A stretch of DNA of 64,000 nt from positions 496,001 through 560,000 of the forward strand of contig NZ_JAJOMX010000001.1 of NCBI RefSeq assembly GCF_024699925.1, read 5' to 3'. A program made the translations under genes and the position numbers. This DNA comes from Mesorhizobium sp. J428 (GTDB taxonomy: Bacteria; Pseudomonadota; Alphaproteobacteria; Rhizobiales; Rhizobiaceae). Under the pieces are notes generated by a model. It saw nothing but the letters and a program-made list of their open reading frames with translations, ran no database searches and had not been told where the DNA came from. This document shows, one piece after another, positions 45,202 through 53,464 of the stretch (within the stretch, counting starts at the first letter, position 1; every line of letters begins with the position of its first letter).

Positions 45202-45673
45202 GTGTAGAATCCTCCCGTTCGCAACGGCTGGGGCCGTCACTGATTTAACATATTAAGTAATTTTTGCGCTGTCAAACCGGAAAGGCCGGCATCCTACCCA
45301 TTTGGAACGACCAGAAACGCTGGGACAGAGCCCATAGAGGCACGTTCTGCACAGATCCGGAGACAGACCTGTCGGATACGCCAACTCGTTAACATGCTGT
45401 CTTTCCGAGGGTCGATTGGGATGCAGCAACTCCCGAATACGGATCGCAGGGAGCGGACCTGGCTGCGATCTCCAAAACGGCCCTCAGCCGCGCAGCGTTG
45501 CCGAGGATCAAGTTCGGAACGGCAACCGGCCTTATAGGACCAGGTGCCGCGCCACTGAGTTGGCTTCGAAGGCGACGTTTATCTGCACTGTCGCACGCGC
45601 TCCCCCCGCCATGTACTCGTCGACAACATCAGGATGGCCCGGCGCGGTCGGCGGGGATGACTTCGATCTGGCG
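45202..45673. other. Intergenic region, no supported gene
   Basis: This 472-bp gap separates the TRAP operon start from the IclR stop; both are leftward. The only features I can point to are the palindrome TTAACATATTAA at 45245-45256 and CCAACTCGTTAA at 45381-45392. Small open frames here have neither ribosome sites nor recognisable domains. It is by far the longest non-coding stretch in the window. Confidence 0.5.
45245..45256. promoter_or_regulatory. Putative operator TTAACNNGTTAA, site 8
   Basis: TTAACATATTAA, one mismatch to consensus, about 44 bp upstream of the dctP ATG at 45201. A further copy, CCAACTCGTTAA, is at 45381-45392. Placed to control the ten-gene TRAP operon. Confidence 0.55.
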
Positions 45674-46447
45674 CTACTTGCCCAGCAGCGTTTCCACCGG
45701 TTGTTTCAACAGCCGCAGCGCTGCCGAGACGCGCTCGCGCTGGGCGGCGAAGCGGCTAGTGGGGATCGGCACCGAGACGGCATAGCAGTCGCCCTTCAGG
45801 TCGACGAACCCGAAGCCGACGGCTGAGATACCCAGCGTGTGCTCATCCTCGTCAAAGGCAAGGCCGCTTCGGCGTATGTCGGCCAGCATCGCGATCACCT
45901 TCTTCGCCTTCTCGGGGCCGACCTCTGCGCTGACCAGTTGCAGCGCGGCGTCATCGTCCATAAGCGCCAGGCATGAGCGGCCATTGGCGGTCGTGGCGAG
46001 CGGAAAGGCCTCTCCCACCGCCGAGATCGCGCGCAGACGGTGCGAGCCGGACACCTGATCGATGAAGACCATCCTGCCGTCGCGCAGGACGGAGAGATCG
46101 ACCGTTTCCTCGGTCTGCGCCGAAAGACGCTGGAGCAGCGGCCGCATCAGATCGACTACATTGAATCGCGCGGCCTCCGACAGCGCGTGAAGTTCGGGGC
46201 CGAGCCTTATCCCGGTGCCGCCGCTGGAACTGATGACCAGGCGCTCCGCCAGCAGAGCACGGACGATGCGCTGCACCGTCGAGCGCGGCAGACCGACGCG
46301 CTCGGCAATCTGGCCTAGGCTCATGCCAGACGAACCCTTCAAGGCACGCAAGACAGCCGCTGCGCGGGCGATGACCTGAATGCCGTTTCGATCCTCGGCA
46401 GGCGAGGCGCTGGAAGTTCGACGAGATATCACCTTTGTCCTCTTCAT
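45674..46447 (-). CDS. IclR family transcriptional regulator
   Basis: 257 residues. N-terminal winged helix (VIARAAAVLRALKGSSGMSL, GQIAERVGLPRSTVQRIVRA, residues ~22-65) and a C-terminal IclR effector domain (FIDQVSGSHRLRAISAVGEA, TTANGRSCLALMDDDAALQL, DEDEHTLGISAVGFGFVD). The ATG at 46447 is preferred because an inverted repeat at 46456-46473 lies immediately before it and the fold starts soon after. Divergent from the cyclase-cupin-PhlG-Liv operon, which it probably controls in response to an aromatic or keto-acid effector. Confidence 0.9.
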   Translation of the reverse strand: MKRTKVISRRTSSASPAEDRNGIQVIARAAAVLRALKGSSGMSLGQIAERVGLPRSTVQRIVRALLAERLVISSSGGTGIRLGPELHALSEAARFNVVDLMRPLLQRLSAQTEETVDLSVLRDGRMVFIDQVSGSHRLRAISAVGEAFPLATTANGRSCLALMDDDAALQLVSAEVGPEKAKKVIAMLADIRRSGLAFDEDEHTLGISAVGFGFVDLKGDCYAVSVPIPTSRFAAQRERVSAALRLLKQPVETLLGK

Positions 46448-46455
46448 CCCGCAAT

Positions 46456-46473
46456 GCGGTACATATTGACCGC
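46456..46473. promoter_or_regulatory. Inverted repeat at the IclR promoter (candidate IclR operator)
   Basis: GCGGT at 46456-46460 and ACCGC at 46469-46473, 8 bp apart; with flanking bases AATGCGGT/ACCGCAAT, 7 of 8 arm positions pair. It sits 9 bp upstream of the iclR ATG and about 110 bp before the divergent cyclase gene, so one protein bound here could affect both directions. Confidence 0.55.
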
Positions 46474-46583
46474 AATACAAGTCAGGCATAGCGTTTGGCA
46501 ATACATGCTCTGGGAGGAGCATCGGAAAATTTCATGCGTGCTGCACCGCCCGGAGACACCCGGGCGAACGGAGAGAATTGTCC

Positions 46584-47423
46584 ATGTCGATAACTGTTCG
46601 CGGAATCGAGTTTCAGTCCAACCTCGACAACCCGATGGGCATCGAGTTCTACAATCTGTCGCACCGTTTCGGCTTCCAGTGCCCGAACTGGCCCTATTTC
46701 CGCGACGTGCGCATCGAGCGTATGCACTACATGGCCAAGTCTGGCGTGCTGTCGCAGACGATCACGACGACCATGCACGTCACCACCCACATCGATGCAC
46801 CGGCGCATGTGGTTCAGGGCACGCCTTTCATCGACGAGGTGCCGCTACCGCATTTCTTCGGGTCTGGCATCGTAGTGTCGCTGCCAAAGAAGAAGTGGGA
46901 GCCCATCACAGGCGACGATCTCGAGAAGGCCTGCGGCAAGGCGATCCGCAAGAACGACGTGCTGATCATCAACACAGGCTGGCACAAGGTATACGAGGAC
47001 GGTGACTATTTCGCCTATTGCCCCGGCTTCGTGCCGTCGGCCGCCGACTGGATGATCGAAAAGGGCGTCAAGGTGGTCGGTCACGACACGCAGGCCAACG
47101 ACCATCCCCTGGCCACAGCGATCGGCCCGCAGCGCAACGGGCCACTGCTGCCTCACTTGGCCGCAGAATATAAGGAATGGTCGGGCGGCCGCGACTGGCA
47201 GGACGATTTCCCCGAATGGGAGCCGGTTCACCAGAAAATCTTCAAGGCCGGCATTCTCGGCATCGAAAATGTCGGCGGCGATCTCGACGCTGTCACGGGA
47301 AAGCGCTGCACCTTTGCCTTCTTCCCGATCAACTGGGACCGCGGCGACGGCTGTATCATCCGCCTGGTCGCAATGATCGACCGAGGCCAGAACTACCGTA
47401 TCGAGAAGGGCGAGGCCTTCTGA
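46584..47423 (+). CDS. Cyclase-family metal-dependent hydrolase (kynurenine formamidase/isatin hydrolase type)
   Basis: 279 residues. The cyclase-family metal motif HxxxHxDxPxH is visible as HVTTHIDAPAH, with H65, H69, D71 and H75 as probable metal ligands. GHDTQANDHPLA near residue 165 and NVGGDLDAVTGKR near 230 contribute the rest of the site. The family hydrolyses amides, lactams or, in dihydrophloroglucinol cyclohydrolase-like members, a cyclic 1,3-diketone. First gene of the rightward operon; ATG 46584 after GGAGAGA. A ring-opening role fits the downstream PhlG-like and BKACE enzymes (inference). Confidence 0.82.
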   Translation: MSITVRGIEFQSNLDNPMGIEFYNLSHRFGFQCPNWPYFRDVRIERMHYMAKSGVLSQTITTTMHVTTHIDAPAHVVQGTPFIDEVPLPHFFGSGIVVSLPKKKWEPITGDDLEKACGKAIRKNDVLIINTGWHKVYEDGDYFAYCPGFVPSAADWMIEKGVKVVGHDTQANDHPLATAIGPQRNGPLLPHLAAEYKEWSGGRDWQDDFPEWEPVHQKIFKAGILGIENVGGDLDAVTGKRCTFAFFPINWDRGDGCIIRLVAMIDRGQNYRIEKGEAF

Positions 47424-47773
47424 TGCTGACCAGACGCTTTGCCGACGCCAAGCCCTACGACGCGCCGAACCACCGCGGAGTCGTCGGGCTGAGGCTCCAG
47501 GGCTTCGAGCCGGGCGGACCGCGGAACCAGTGGGTCGGCCTCTCGCAATTCCTCCCGGGAGGTGGTGCCGGGCCGGACTCCACGCCGTTCGAGAAGGTCT
47601 ATGTCGTGCTTGATGGCGAGATGACCGTCATCGCGGACGGCGTGGAGACCGTGCTCGGACCGCTCGATTCCTGCACCGTCGCCCCGCACGAGTTACGCGA
47701 GATCGTCAACCGCGCCAACCGCGTCTGCACCATGCTGGTCATCATCCCCTATCCGCCGGGACATATATCGTGA
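47423..47773 (+). CDS. Small cupin-domain protein
   Basis: 116 residues, single cupin barrel: FLPGGGAGPDSTPFEKVYVV and LDGEMTVIADGVETVLGPLD, with the second motif APHELREIVNRANR. The His residues of the usual metal triad are only partly present in the first motif, where PDSTPFEK replaces the H-x-H pattern, so catalysis is uncertain. It overlaps the cyclase stop (TGATG) and the next start (GTGA), so it is translationally coupled to both. May be a dioxygenase-like, isomerase or binding protein. Confidence 0.78.
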   Translation: MLTRRFADAKPYDAPNHRGVVGLRLQGFEPGGPRNQWVGLSQFLPGGGAGPDSTPFEKVYVVLDGEMTVIADGVETVLGPLDSCTVAPHELREIVNRANRVCTMLVIIPYPPGHIS

Positions 47774-48562
47774 GCGCGCTGAAGAACCCGCTTTCGCTGT
47801 TCGACATCGCCGGCAGGGTGGCGATCGTCACCGGCGCGTCTGGCGCATTCGGGGTCGTGGCGGCCGAGACGCTCGCCGGCGCCGGCGCCAAGCTCGCGCT
47901 GGTCGCCGGCAATGCCGCAGCGCTCGCCGAGACGGCCGCGGCCTGCGGTGAAGCTGAAACGCTCTGCCTCAACGCTCGGCCGTGGGACGAAGCAGCCTGC
48001 GACAAGATCGTCGTCGAAACGGTCGCGCACTTCGGCCGCGTGGACATTCTGGTGGTCGCCTCCGGCAAGAACGACGTTGCGAAAATCAACGACATGGCGC
48101 CCGGCCGCTTCCTTGACGTGATGGATGCGAACGTCACCCAGTCCTGGCTGATGGCGCGCGCCGCAACCAGACAGATGCTGGCACAGGGCGACGGCGGCAA
48201 GATCGTGCTGATGTCATCGGCACGCGGCCTGCTGGGCCACCCGGCCGGGGTACACCGCATATTGCGCGTCAAAGTCTGCAGTCGACGGCCTCACCAGGGC
48301 CTTGGGCTGCGAGCTCGGTGCGAGCGGCATCACGGTCAACGCCATCGCGCCGACCGTCTTCCGCTCGCCGCTGACGGCGTGGATGTTCGAGGACACCGAC
48401 AACGCCCGCGCCGTGCGCAACGGCTTCCTCGCCCGCGTGCCGAAGGGCCGGCTCGGCGAACCCGAAGATCTAGCCGGTCCCCTCCTCTTCCTCGCCTCCC
48501 GTGCCTCGGACTTCTACACGGGCCACATCCTCTACGCCGACGGAGGATACACGTCCGGATGA
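47770..48562 (+). pseudogene. Short-chain dehydrogenase/reductase (frameshifted)
   Basis: About 264 residues. TGASGAFGVVAAETLAGAGA is the NADP-site near residue 22; the frame runs to SSARGLLGHPAG and breaks in a run of four G (48247-48250). Removing one G gives GYTAYCASKSAVDGLTRALG with the catalytic Tyr-x3-Lys, then TVNAIAPTVFRSPLT and the C-terminal ADGGYTSG. It resembles NADPH-dependent ketoreductases; its place beside a cyclase-family hydrolase and PhlG-like enzymes fits a phloroglucinol-reductase-type role (inference). GTG start at 47770 overlapping the cupin stop. Confidence 0.82.
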
Positions 48563-49486
48563 GCACGCGGCACAAAACCATCGCGGTCGTCGGCGCCGGC
48601 CTGATGGGGCATGGCATCGCTCAGGTCTTCGCGTCCGCCGGACACTCGGTACGGGTCTACGATTCCCATGCGGAGTCGCTCGCCACCTTGCGGTCGCGCA
48701 TCCGGGCCAATCTCGATCAGCTCGGAATGGAGAACGGCGCGGAAGATCGGGTCAGCGACCATGTCGACCTGGCCGAAACCGTGCAAAACGCCGAGATCGT
48801 CATCGAGGCGGCGCCCGAGAAGCTCGAACTGAAACGCGCCCTCTTCGCCGACCTAAGTACGCCTGTCGCGCCCGGACGCACTCCTGGCCTCGAACACGTC
48901 CGTCATCCCGATCACGCAAATCGCCGAGGGGCTGAAAACGAGCGATCGGATACTCGGCACGCATTGGTGGAATCCGCCCTTCCTCGTACCACTGGTCGAG
49001 GTTGTCGGCACGGCAACGACGGATCCGAAGGCAATCGATCGGATGATCACGCTGCTTCGCGCGGTCGGCAAGGAGCCGGTGCATGTCAAAAAGGACGTGC
49101 CCGGCTTCGTAGGCAACCGCCTCCAGCACGCACTATGGCGCGAGGCCATCGCCATCGTCGCGGATGGCATCGCAGATGCCGAGACAGTCGACGCGGTCGT
49201 CAAGGCGAGCTTCGGGCGCCGGCTTGCCGTGTTAGGCCCGATCGAGAACGCCGATCTCGTCGGCACCGACCTCACGCTCGACATCCATAAGGTGGTGCTG
49301 CCGCATCTCGATCGTTCGCCCTCGCCCTCGCCTTATCTGTCGAAACTCGTGAACGAGAACCGGCTCGGGATGAAGACGGGGGAAGGTTTCCGCGCCTGGA
49401 CGCCGGCAGAGGCCGCGGCGCTGCGCGCCCGGGTATTCGACCACTTGAAGAAGTCCATCTCTGGTCTGGGAGGATCGAATGCATAA
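48559..49486 (+). pseudogene. 3-hydroxyacyl-CoA dehydrogenase-family protein (frameshifted)
   Basis: About 309 residues. Rossmann motif GAGLMGHGIAQVFASAG near residue 12 and IVIEAAPEKLELKRALFADL near 85; the frame is lost near 48858-48880 and resumes as ALLASNTSVIPITQIAEGL, GTHWWNPPFLVPLVEVVG, HVKKDVPGFVGNRLQHALW and a normal C-terminus. Length fits one extra base. The family oxidises L-3-hydroxy acids or their CoA esters; in this operon a free 3-hydroxy-5-oxo acid is an attractive substrate (inference). The last codons overlap the next gene by 8 bp. Confidence 0.82.
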
Positions 49487-50759
49487 TCCATTTCGGAAGG
49501 TGCTGCCGCGGAGGACGTTTCTGGCAGGGTTGACCGCTACGCTCGCAGCGCCGGCTGTGTTGCGTGTCTCGAAATCGTTTGCCTCGAGCGAGCCGGTGCG
49601 CATCGGCTTTGTGACCCCGCAAACCGGGCCGCTTGCCTTCTTCGGCGAACCCGATCCGTTCATCTTGAAGCGGTTCGAAAAGCTGATTGCTGCCGGCATC
49701 GCGACGAAGGACGTTACCCGTCCGGTCGAATTCGTCATCAAGGACAGTCAATCCAGCGCCAACCGCGCGTCGGAAGTAGCGAGCCAGCTCATCCTGGACG
49801 ACAATGTCGATCTGCTGATCGCTGCCGGCGGCCCGGACACCGTCAATCCCGTAGCCGACCAGGCAGAGGTGAACGGCGTGCCGATGGTCGCCAATTCCTG
49901 CCCCTGGCAGCCCTTCGTCTTCGGACGCAACAGCACGCCGGAGAAAGGCTTCGACTGGAGTTGGCTGTTCGCCTTCGGGCTTGAGGACGTCATCGCCGCC
50001 TACTTGGCGCTCTGGCAGACCATCGAGACGAACAAGAAGGTTGGCATGATGTTCGCCAATGATGCGGACGGAAATGCCTGGGGCAACGCCGAATTCGGCT
50101 TTCCAGCGGCGCTAGCCAAAGCGGGTTACCAGGGTGTGGATGCCGGGCGCTATACGCCCATGGCCGACGACTTCACGGCGCAGATCACCGCGTTCAAGAA
50201 AGCTGGCGTTGACATTGTCGTGGCGACGATGGTCCCTCCGGAATTCTTCGCCTTCTGGACTCAGGCGGCTCAGCAGGGGTTCAAGCCTAAGGTCGCATCC
50301 ATCGGCAAGACGCTGCTCCTGCCCAAGACGCTGCAGACGATCGGCGGTATCGGCAACGGCCTCTCGGCCGAGGTGAGCTGGCATCGCACCTATCCCTACA
50401 GATCGGCGGCCACCGGCGAAACGCCCGAAAGCCTCTGTTCGGCCTGGGAGCAGGAGACGGGGCGACAGTGGATACAATTGCTCGGATCCAAACACGCGCT
50501 GTTCGAGATCGCGCTGGACGTGCTGGCGCGCTCCGGCGACCCGTCAGACCGTGACGCGGTGGTAGGGGCTATCAAGGCGACCGACCATGAGACCGTGGCC
50601 GGGCGCGTGAAATGGGAAGGCTCGCCTATCAAGAACGTGACCAAGATGCCGATTGTCGGCGGCCAGTGGATGAAGTCGGGCGACAAGTTCGAACTCATCA
50701 TTCGTGCGAACCCGACGAAGGAACCGATCGCCGCATCGGGCGGCCTGGTCGCCTTGTGA
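49479..50759 (+). CDS. ABC transporter substrate-binding protein, branched-chain amino acid type (copy 1)
   Basis: 426 residues. The N-terminus carries a twin-arginine-like signal, RRTFLAGLTATLAAPAVL, followed by a periplasmic-binding domain of the HAAT/Peripla_BP_6 type: RIGFVTPQTGPLAFFGEPD, KDSQSSANRASEVASQLI, DTVNPVADQAEVNGVP. It delivers substrate to LivHMGF encoded 2.7 kb downstream. About half its residues match copy 2 at 52124-53413. The two flank two PhlG-like hydrolase genes symmetrically. Substrate probably a phenolic or acylphenol. Confidence 0.87.
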   Translation: MHNPFRKVLPRRTFLAGLTATLAAPAVLRVSKSFASSEPVRIGFVTPQTGPLAFFGEPDPFILKRFEKLIAAGIATKDVTRPVEFVIKDSQSSANRASEVASQLILDDNVDLLIAAGGPDTVNPVADQAEVNGVPMVANSCPWQPFVFGRNSTPEKGFDWSWLFAFGLEDVIAAYLALWQTIETNKKVGMMFANDADGNAWGNAEFGFPAALAKAGYQGVDAGRYTPMADDFTAQITAFKKAGVDIVVATMVPPEFFAFWTQAAQQGFKPKVASIGKTLLLPKTLQTIGGIGNGLSAEVSWHRTYPYRSAATGETPESLCSAWEQETGRQWIQLLGSKHALFEIALDVLARSGDPSDRDAVVGAIKATDHETVAGRVKWEGSPIKNVTKMPIVGGQWMKSGDKFELIIRANPTKEPIAASGGLVAL

Positions 50760-50767
50760 ACAGCTCC

Positions 50768-51430
50768 ATGCGATTCGAGGACGCCAACCAACTCTTTCAA
50801 CCCGGCTATCTGCCGGTTGAGTCCGGGATCATCGATTTCGAGGACGGCTACCGTACCGTCTGCGCGTTGACGCGCATGCCGCGCTGCCGCGCCAAAATGG
50901 TGGCTTGGTGGTTCGGCTGGCTAGGCGGCACCGAGCAATACAAGATCTGGCATCCTCGCGATCATGTGTTCAGCGATTGGGAAAACCGCACGCCTGGCAG
51001 CTACATCGGCGCAAGTCATCTCGTGCACGAATATATGGCGGGAAGCGACGGCCCGCTGATGAAGCTCAGGATCAATTTCCGCGACCCTTCCGAGTTCCTG
51101 GACGCCGACGCGTATGATGACTTCGACGGCGTCGCCATCTGCGCGCGGACAGGCTCACTGGAGTCTCCGGTGGACCATGGCCGCACGATCCATTTCGTTC
51201 GCAACACATCCTTCGGCTGCGAGATGCGTTCGCGCTTCTTCCTCGGCGATTTGGCGAGCCGGGATGCGACCGCTCCCTTCTCGAAGGAGAAAGCGGCGCA
51301 ATTGCGTGCCGAGCGCGTTACCCACGAGCTTGCGAGACGCCTGCATCAGCACGCTACGGAGGAGATGGGCTACCTGGCCGAATTTCTGCCTGTCCTCTAT
51401 CGCCAGGCCACCGGCGACACGGAGCTCTAG
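50768..51430 (+). CDS. PhlG-family C-C hydrolase (DAPG hydrolase/phloretin hydrolase type), copy 1
   Basis: 220 residues (ATG 50768; GTG 50756, overlapping the upstream stop, is an alternative). The family pattern is clear: WWFGWLGGTEQYKIWHP (residues ~47-63), ASHLVHEYM (~82-90) and LHQHATEEMGYLAEFLP (~192-208). Candidate zinc ligands are H62, E88, H195 and E199; the last pair keeps the H-x3-E spacing of PhlG. Such enzymes hydrolyse the aryl-acyl C-C bond of 2,4-diacetylphloroglucinol or phloretin. Shorter than PhlG (~295 residues). Immediately followed by a close paralogue. Confidence 0.72.
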   Translation: MRFEDANQLFQPGYLPVESGIIDFEDGYRTVCALTRMPRCRAKMVAWWFGWLGGTEQYKIWHPRDHVFSDWENRTPGSYIGASHLVHEYMAGSDGPLMKLRINFRDPSEFLDADAYDDFDGVAICARTGSLESPVDHGRTIHFVRNTSFGCEMRSRFFLGDLASRDATAPFSKEKAAQLRAERVTHELARRLHQHATEEMGYLAEFLPVLYRQATGDTEL

Positions 51431-51432
51431 AG

Positions 51433-52095
51433 ATGCGCTTCGAAGCTATCAACGATCTGCTCGACCGAGGCTACCTGCCGCTGGAGTCCGGCGTCGCTGC
51501 CTATGACGACGGGTTCAGAACCGTCTGCGCGTTGACCCGCATGCCGGGCTCGCGCGCCAAGATGGTGGACTGGTGGTTCGGCTGGCTGGGTGGAACGGAG
51601 CAATACAAGCTCTGGCACCCCGACGATCATCTGTTCAGCAACTGGGAGGAGCGGCAGGCGGGCACGTACATCGGTTCCAGCCATCTGGTACACGAGTATC
51701 TCGGCGGTGCAGATGGCCCGGTCTACCGGCTGCGCATCAATTTCCGCGACCCCACGGAGTTTTTCGACGCGGCACGCTATCGAGGGTTTGGCGGTGTCGC
51801 GGTCTGCGCCAAGATTGGCTCGCTGGACGCGCCCATCAATCTCGGCCGCATGACACACTTCGTGCGGGACACCGACTATGGCTGCGAGATGCGCTCGCGC
51901 TTCTTCCTCGGCCACGTCGAGAGCCGCGACCCGGCGAAGCCGTTCACGCAAGAGGAAACGGACACAATCCGCCGCACGGCGGTAACTGAAGAACTGGCGC
52001 GCCGGCTGCATCGGCACGCTACGGAGGAGATGGGTTACCTGGCCGAGTTCCTGCCGATCCTCTACCGCCAGTATAGCGGTGACACCTCTTACTAA
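51433..52095 (+). CDS. PhlG-family C-C hydrolase (DAPG hydrolase/phloretin hydrolase type), copy 2
   Basis: 220 residues, about two-thirds identical by eye to copy 1 and separated from it by 2 bp. The same motifs are present: WWFGWLGGTEQYKLWHP, SSHLVHEYLGG and LHRHATEEMGYLAEFLP, so all four candidate zinc ligands are kept and neither copy is decaying. The tandem pair may be two substrate-specific hydrolases or two subunits. Its direct neighbour is the second binding protein, giving a binding protein-hydrolase-hydrolase-binding protein layout. Confidence 0.72.
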   Translation: MRFEAINDLLDRGYLPLESGVAAYDDGFRTVCALTRMPGSRAKMVDWWFGWLGGTEQYKLWHPDDHLFSNWEERQAGTYIGSSHLVHEYLGGADGPVYRLRINFRDPTEFFDAARYRGFGGVAVCAKIGSLDAPINLGRMTHFVRDTDYGCEMRSRFFLGHVESRDPAKPFTQEETDTIRRTAVTEELARRLHRHATEEMGYLAEFLPILYRQYSGDTSY

Positions 52096-52123
52096 GACCA
52101 ATCGTCATCTCTGGGAGGAGAAC

Positions 52124-53413
52124 ATGACTTCTGGACGCAATACCCTGCCCGCCCTGTCACGTCGGGCCTTCATGGCCACGGCGGCAACCGCACTCGCCAT
52201 GCCTGCGACATTGCGCGGCACACGCGCCTATGCCGACACGCCTACGTTGAAGGTCGGTCACGTCAGCCCGCGCACCGGTCCGCTCGCCGGCTTCGCTGAA
52301 GCCGACGATCACATCCTCGGCGGCATCTCCAAGGCGTTTTCCGCTGGCATCGAGAATAACGGCAAAAGCTGGGCGGTCGAGATCATCTCCAAGGACAGCC
52401 AGTCCAATCCCAATCGTGCGTCCGAAGTTGCGTCGGAGCTGATCCTCAAGGACGAGGTGGACATCATCGTCGCCGCCTCGACGCCCGACACCGTCAATCC
52501 CGTCTCCGATCAGGCCGAGGTAAACGGTACGCCGTGCATCACCACCGACTGCCCGTGGCAGCCCTATTTCTTCGGGCGCAACGGCGTGCCGGATAAGGGT
52601 TTCGAATCGACCTACCATTTCTTCTGGGGACTGGAAGACGTCATCGCCTCGTTCCTTGCGCTTTGGAATCACGACGGGGTGGCCAAGAAGGTGGGCGGCC
52701 TGTTCCCGAACGACGCCGACGGCAACGCCTGGGGCGACGCCGAACGCGGATTTCCCAAGCCGCTCGAAGGCGCCGGCTTCAAGCTCACCGACCCCGGCCG
52801 CTACCAACCGCTCTCCGACAATTTCACGGCGCAGATTTCCGCCTTCAAGGATGCCGGCGCTGAGATCGTGACCGGCAATATGATTCCGCCGGACTTCACG
52901 AGTTTCTGGAGCCAGGCAGGCCAGCAGGGCTTCAAGCCGAAGATAGTGACGATCGGCAAGGCGCTGCTGTTCCCCTCTGTCATCGCCTCACTCGGTGAGC
53001 GCGGCGTCGGGCTGTCGTCGGAAATCTGGTGGACGCCAAACCACCCCTTCAAGTCGAGCCTGACCGGCGAGAGCGCGCGTCAACTCGCCGACGACTATAC
53101 CGCCGCGACCGAACGTCCCTGGACGCAGCCGATCGGCTTCAAGCACGCATTGTTCGAGGTGGTTGCCGACGTAGTCAGGCGCAGTGCCGATCTCGAGGAT
53201 CCGGCTGCCATCGTCGAGGCGATCCGGGCCACCGCGATGGAGACGATCGTCGGACCGGTGGACTGGTCGAAGGGTCCGGTCAAGAACGTGACCAAGACCC
53301 CTCTAGTCGCCGGCCAGTGGCAAAAGCAGGGCGACAAGGTGGACCTCGTGGTGACGACCAACGCCAACGCGCCGCAGATACCGACAGGCGGTGACCTTAT
53401 CCTTCTGGCGTGA
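52124..53413 (+). CDS. ABC transporter substrate-binding protein, branched-chain amino acid type (copy 2)
   Basis: 429 residues from ATG 52124 after GGGAGGAG. The Tat-like signal reads LSRRAFMATAATALAMPATL. The mature domain parallels copy 1: KVGHVSPRTGPLAGFAEAD, KDSQSNPNRASEVASELI, DTVNPVSDQAEVNGTP, FPNDADGNAWGDAERGF. Two binding proteins serving one LivHMGF set suggests uptake of two related ligands, or of a substrate and its deacylated form. Confidence 0.87.
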   Translation: MTSGRNTLPALSRRAFMATAATALAMPATLRGTRAYADTPTLKVGHVSPRTGPLAGFAEADDHILGGISKAFSAGIENNGKSWAVEIISKDSQSNPNRASEVASELILKDEVDIIVAASTPDTVNPVSDQAEVNGTPCITTDCPWQPYFFGRNGVPDKGFESTYHFFWGLEDVIASFLALWNHDGVAKKVGGLFPNDADGNAWGDAERGFPKPLEGAGFKLTDPGRYQPLSDNFTAQISAFKDAGAEIVTGNMIPPDFTSFWSQAGQQGFKPKIVTIGKALLFPSVIASLGERGVGLSSEIWWTPNHPFKSSLTGESARQLADDYTAATERPWTQPIGFKHALFEVVADVVRRSADLEDPAAIVEAIRATAMETIVGPVDWSKGPVKNVTKTPLVAGQWQKQGDKVDLVVTTNANAPQIPTGGDLILLA

Positions 53414-53464
53414 CGAAGCTGGCCGGGCGTTTGCGTATCCGGCCCTAGCAACGGGAAATTCCGC

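Noticed and set aside
45416..45826. Rightward open frame in the gap before iclR
   Set aside because: It overlaps the iclR 3' end antisense, lacks a ribosome site and has no recognisable domain.
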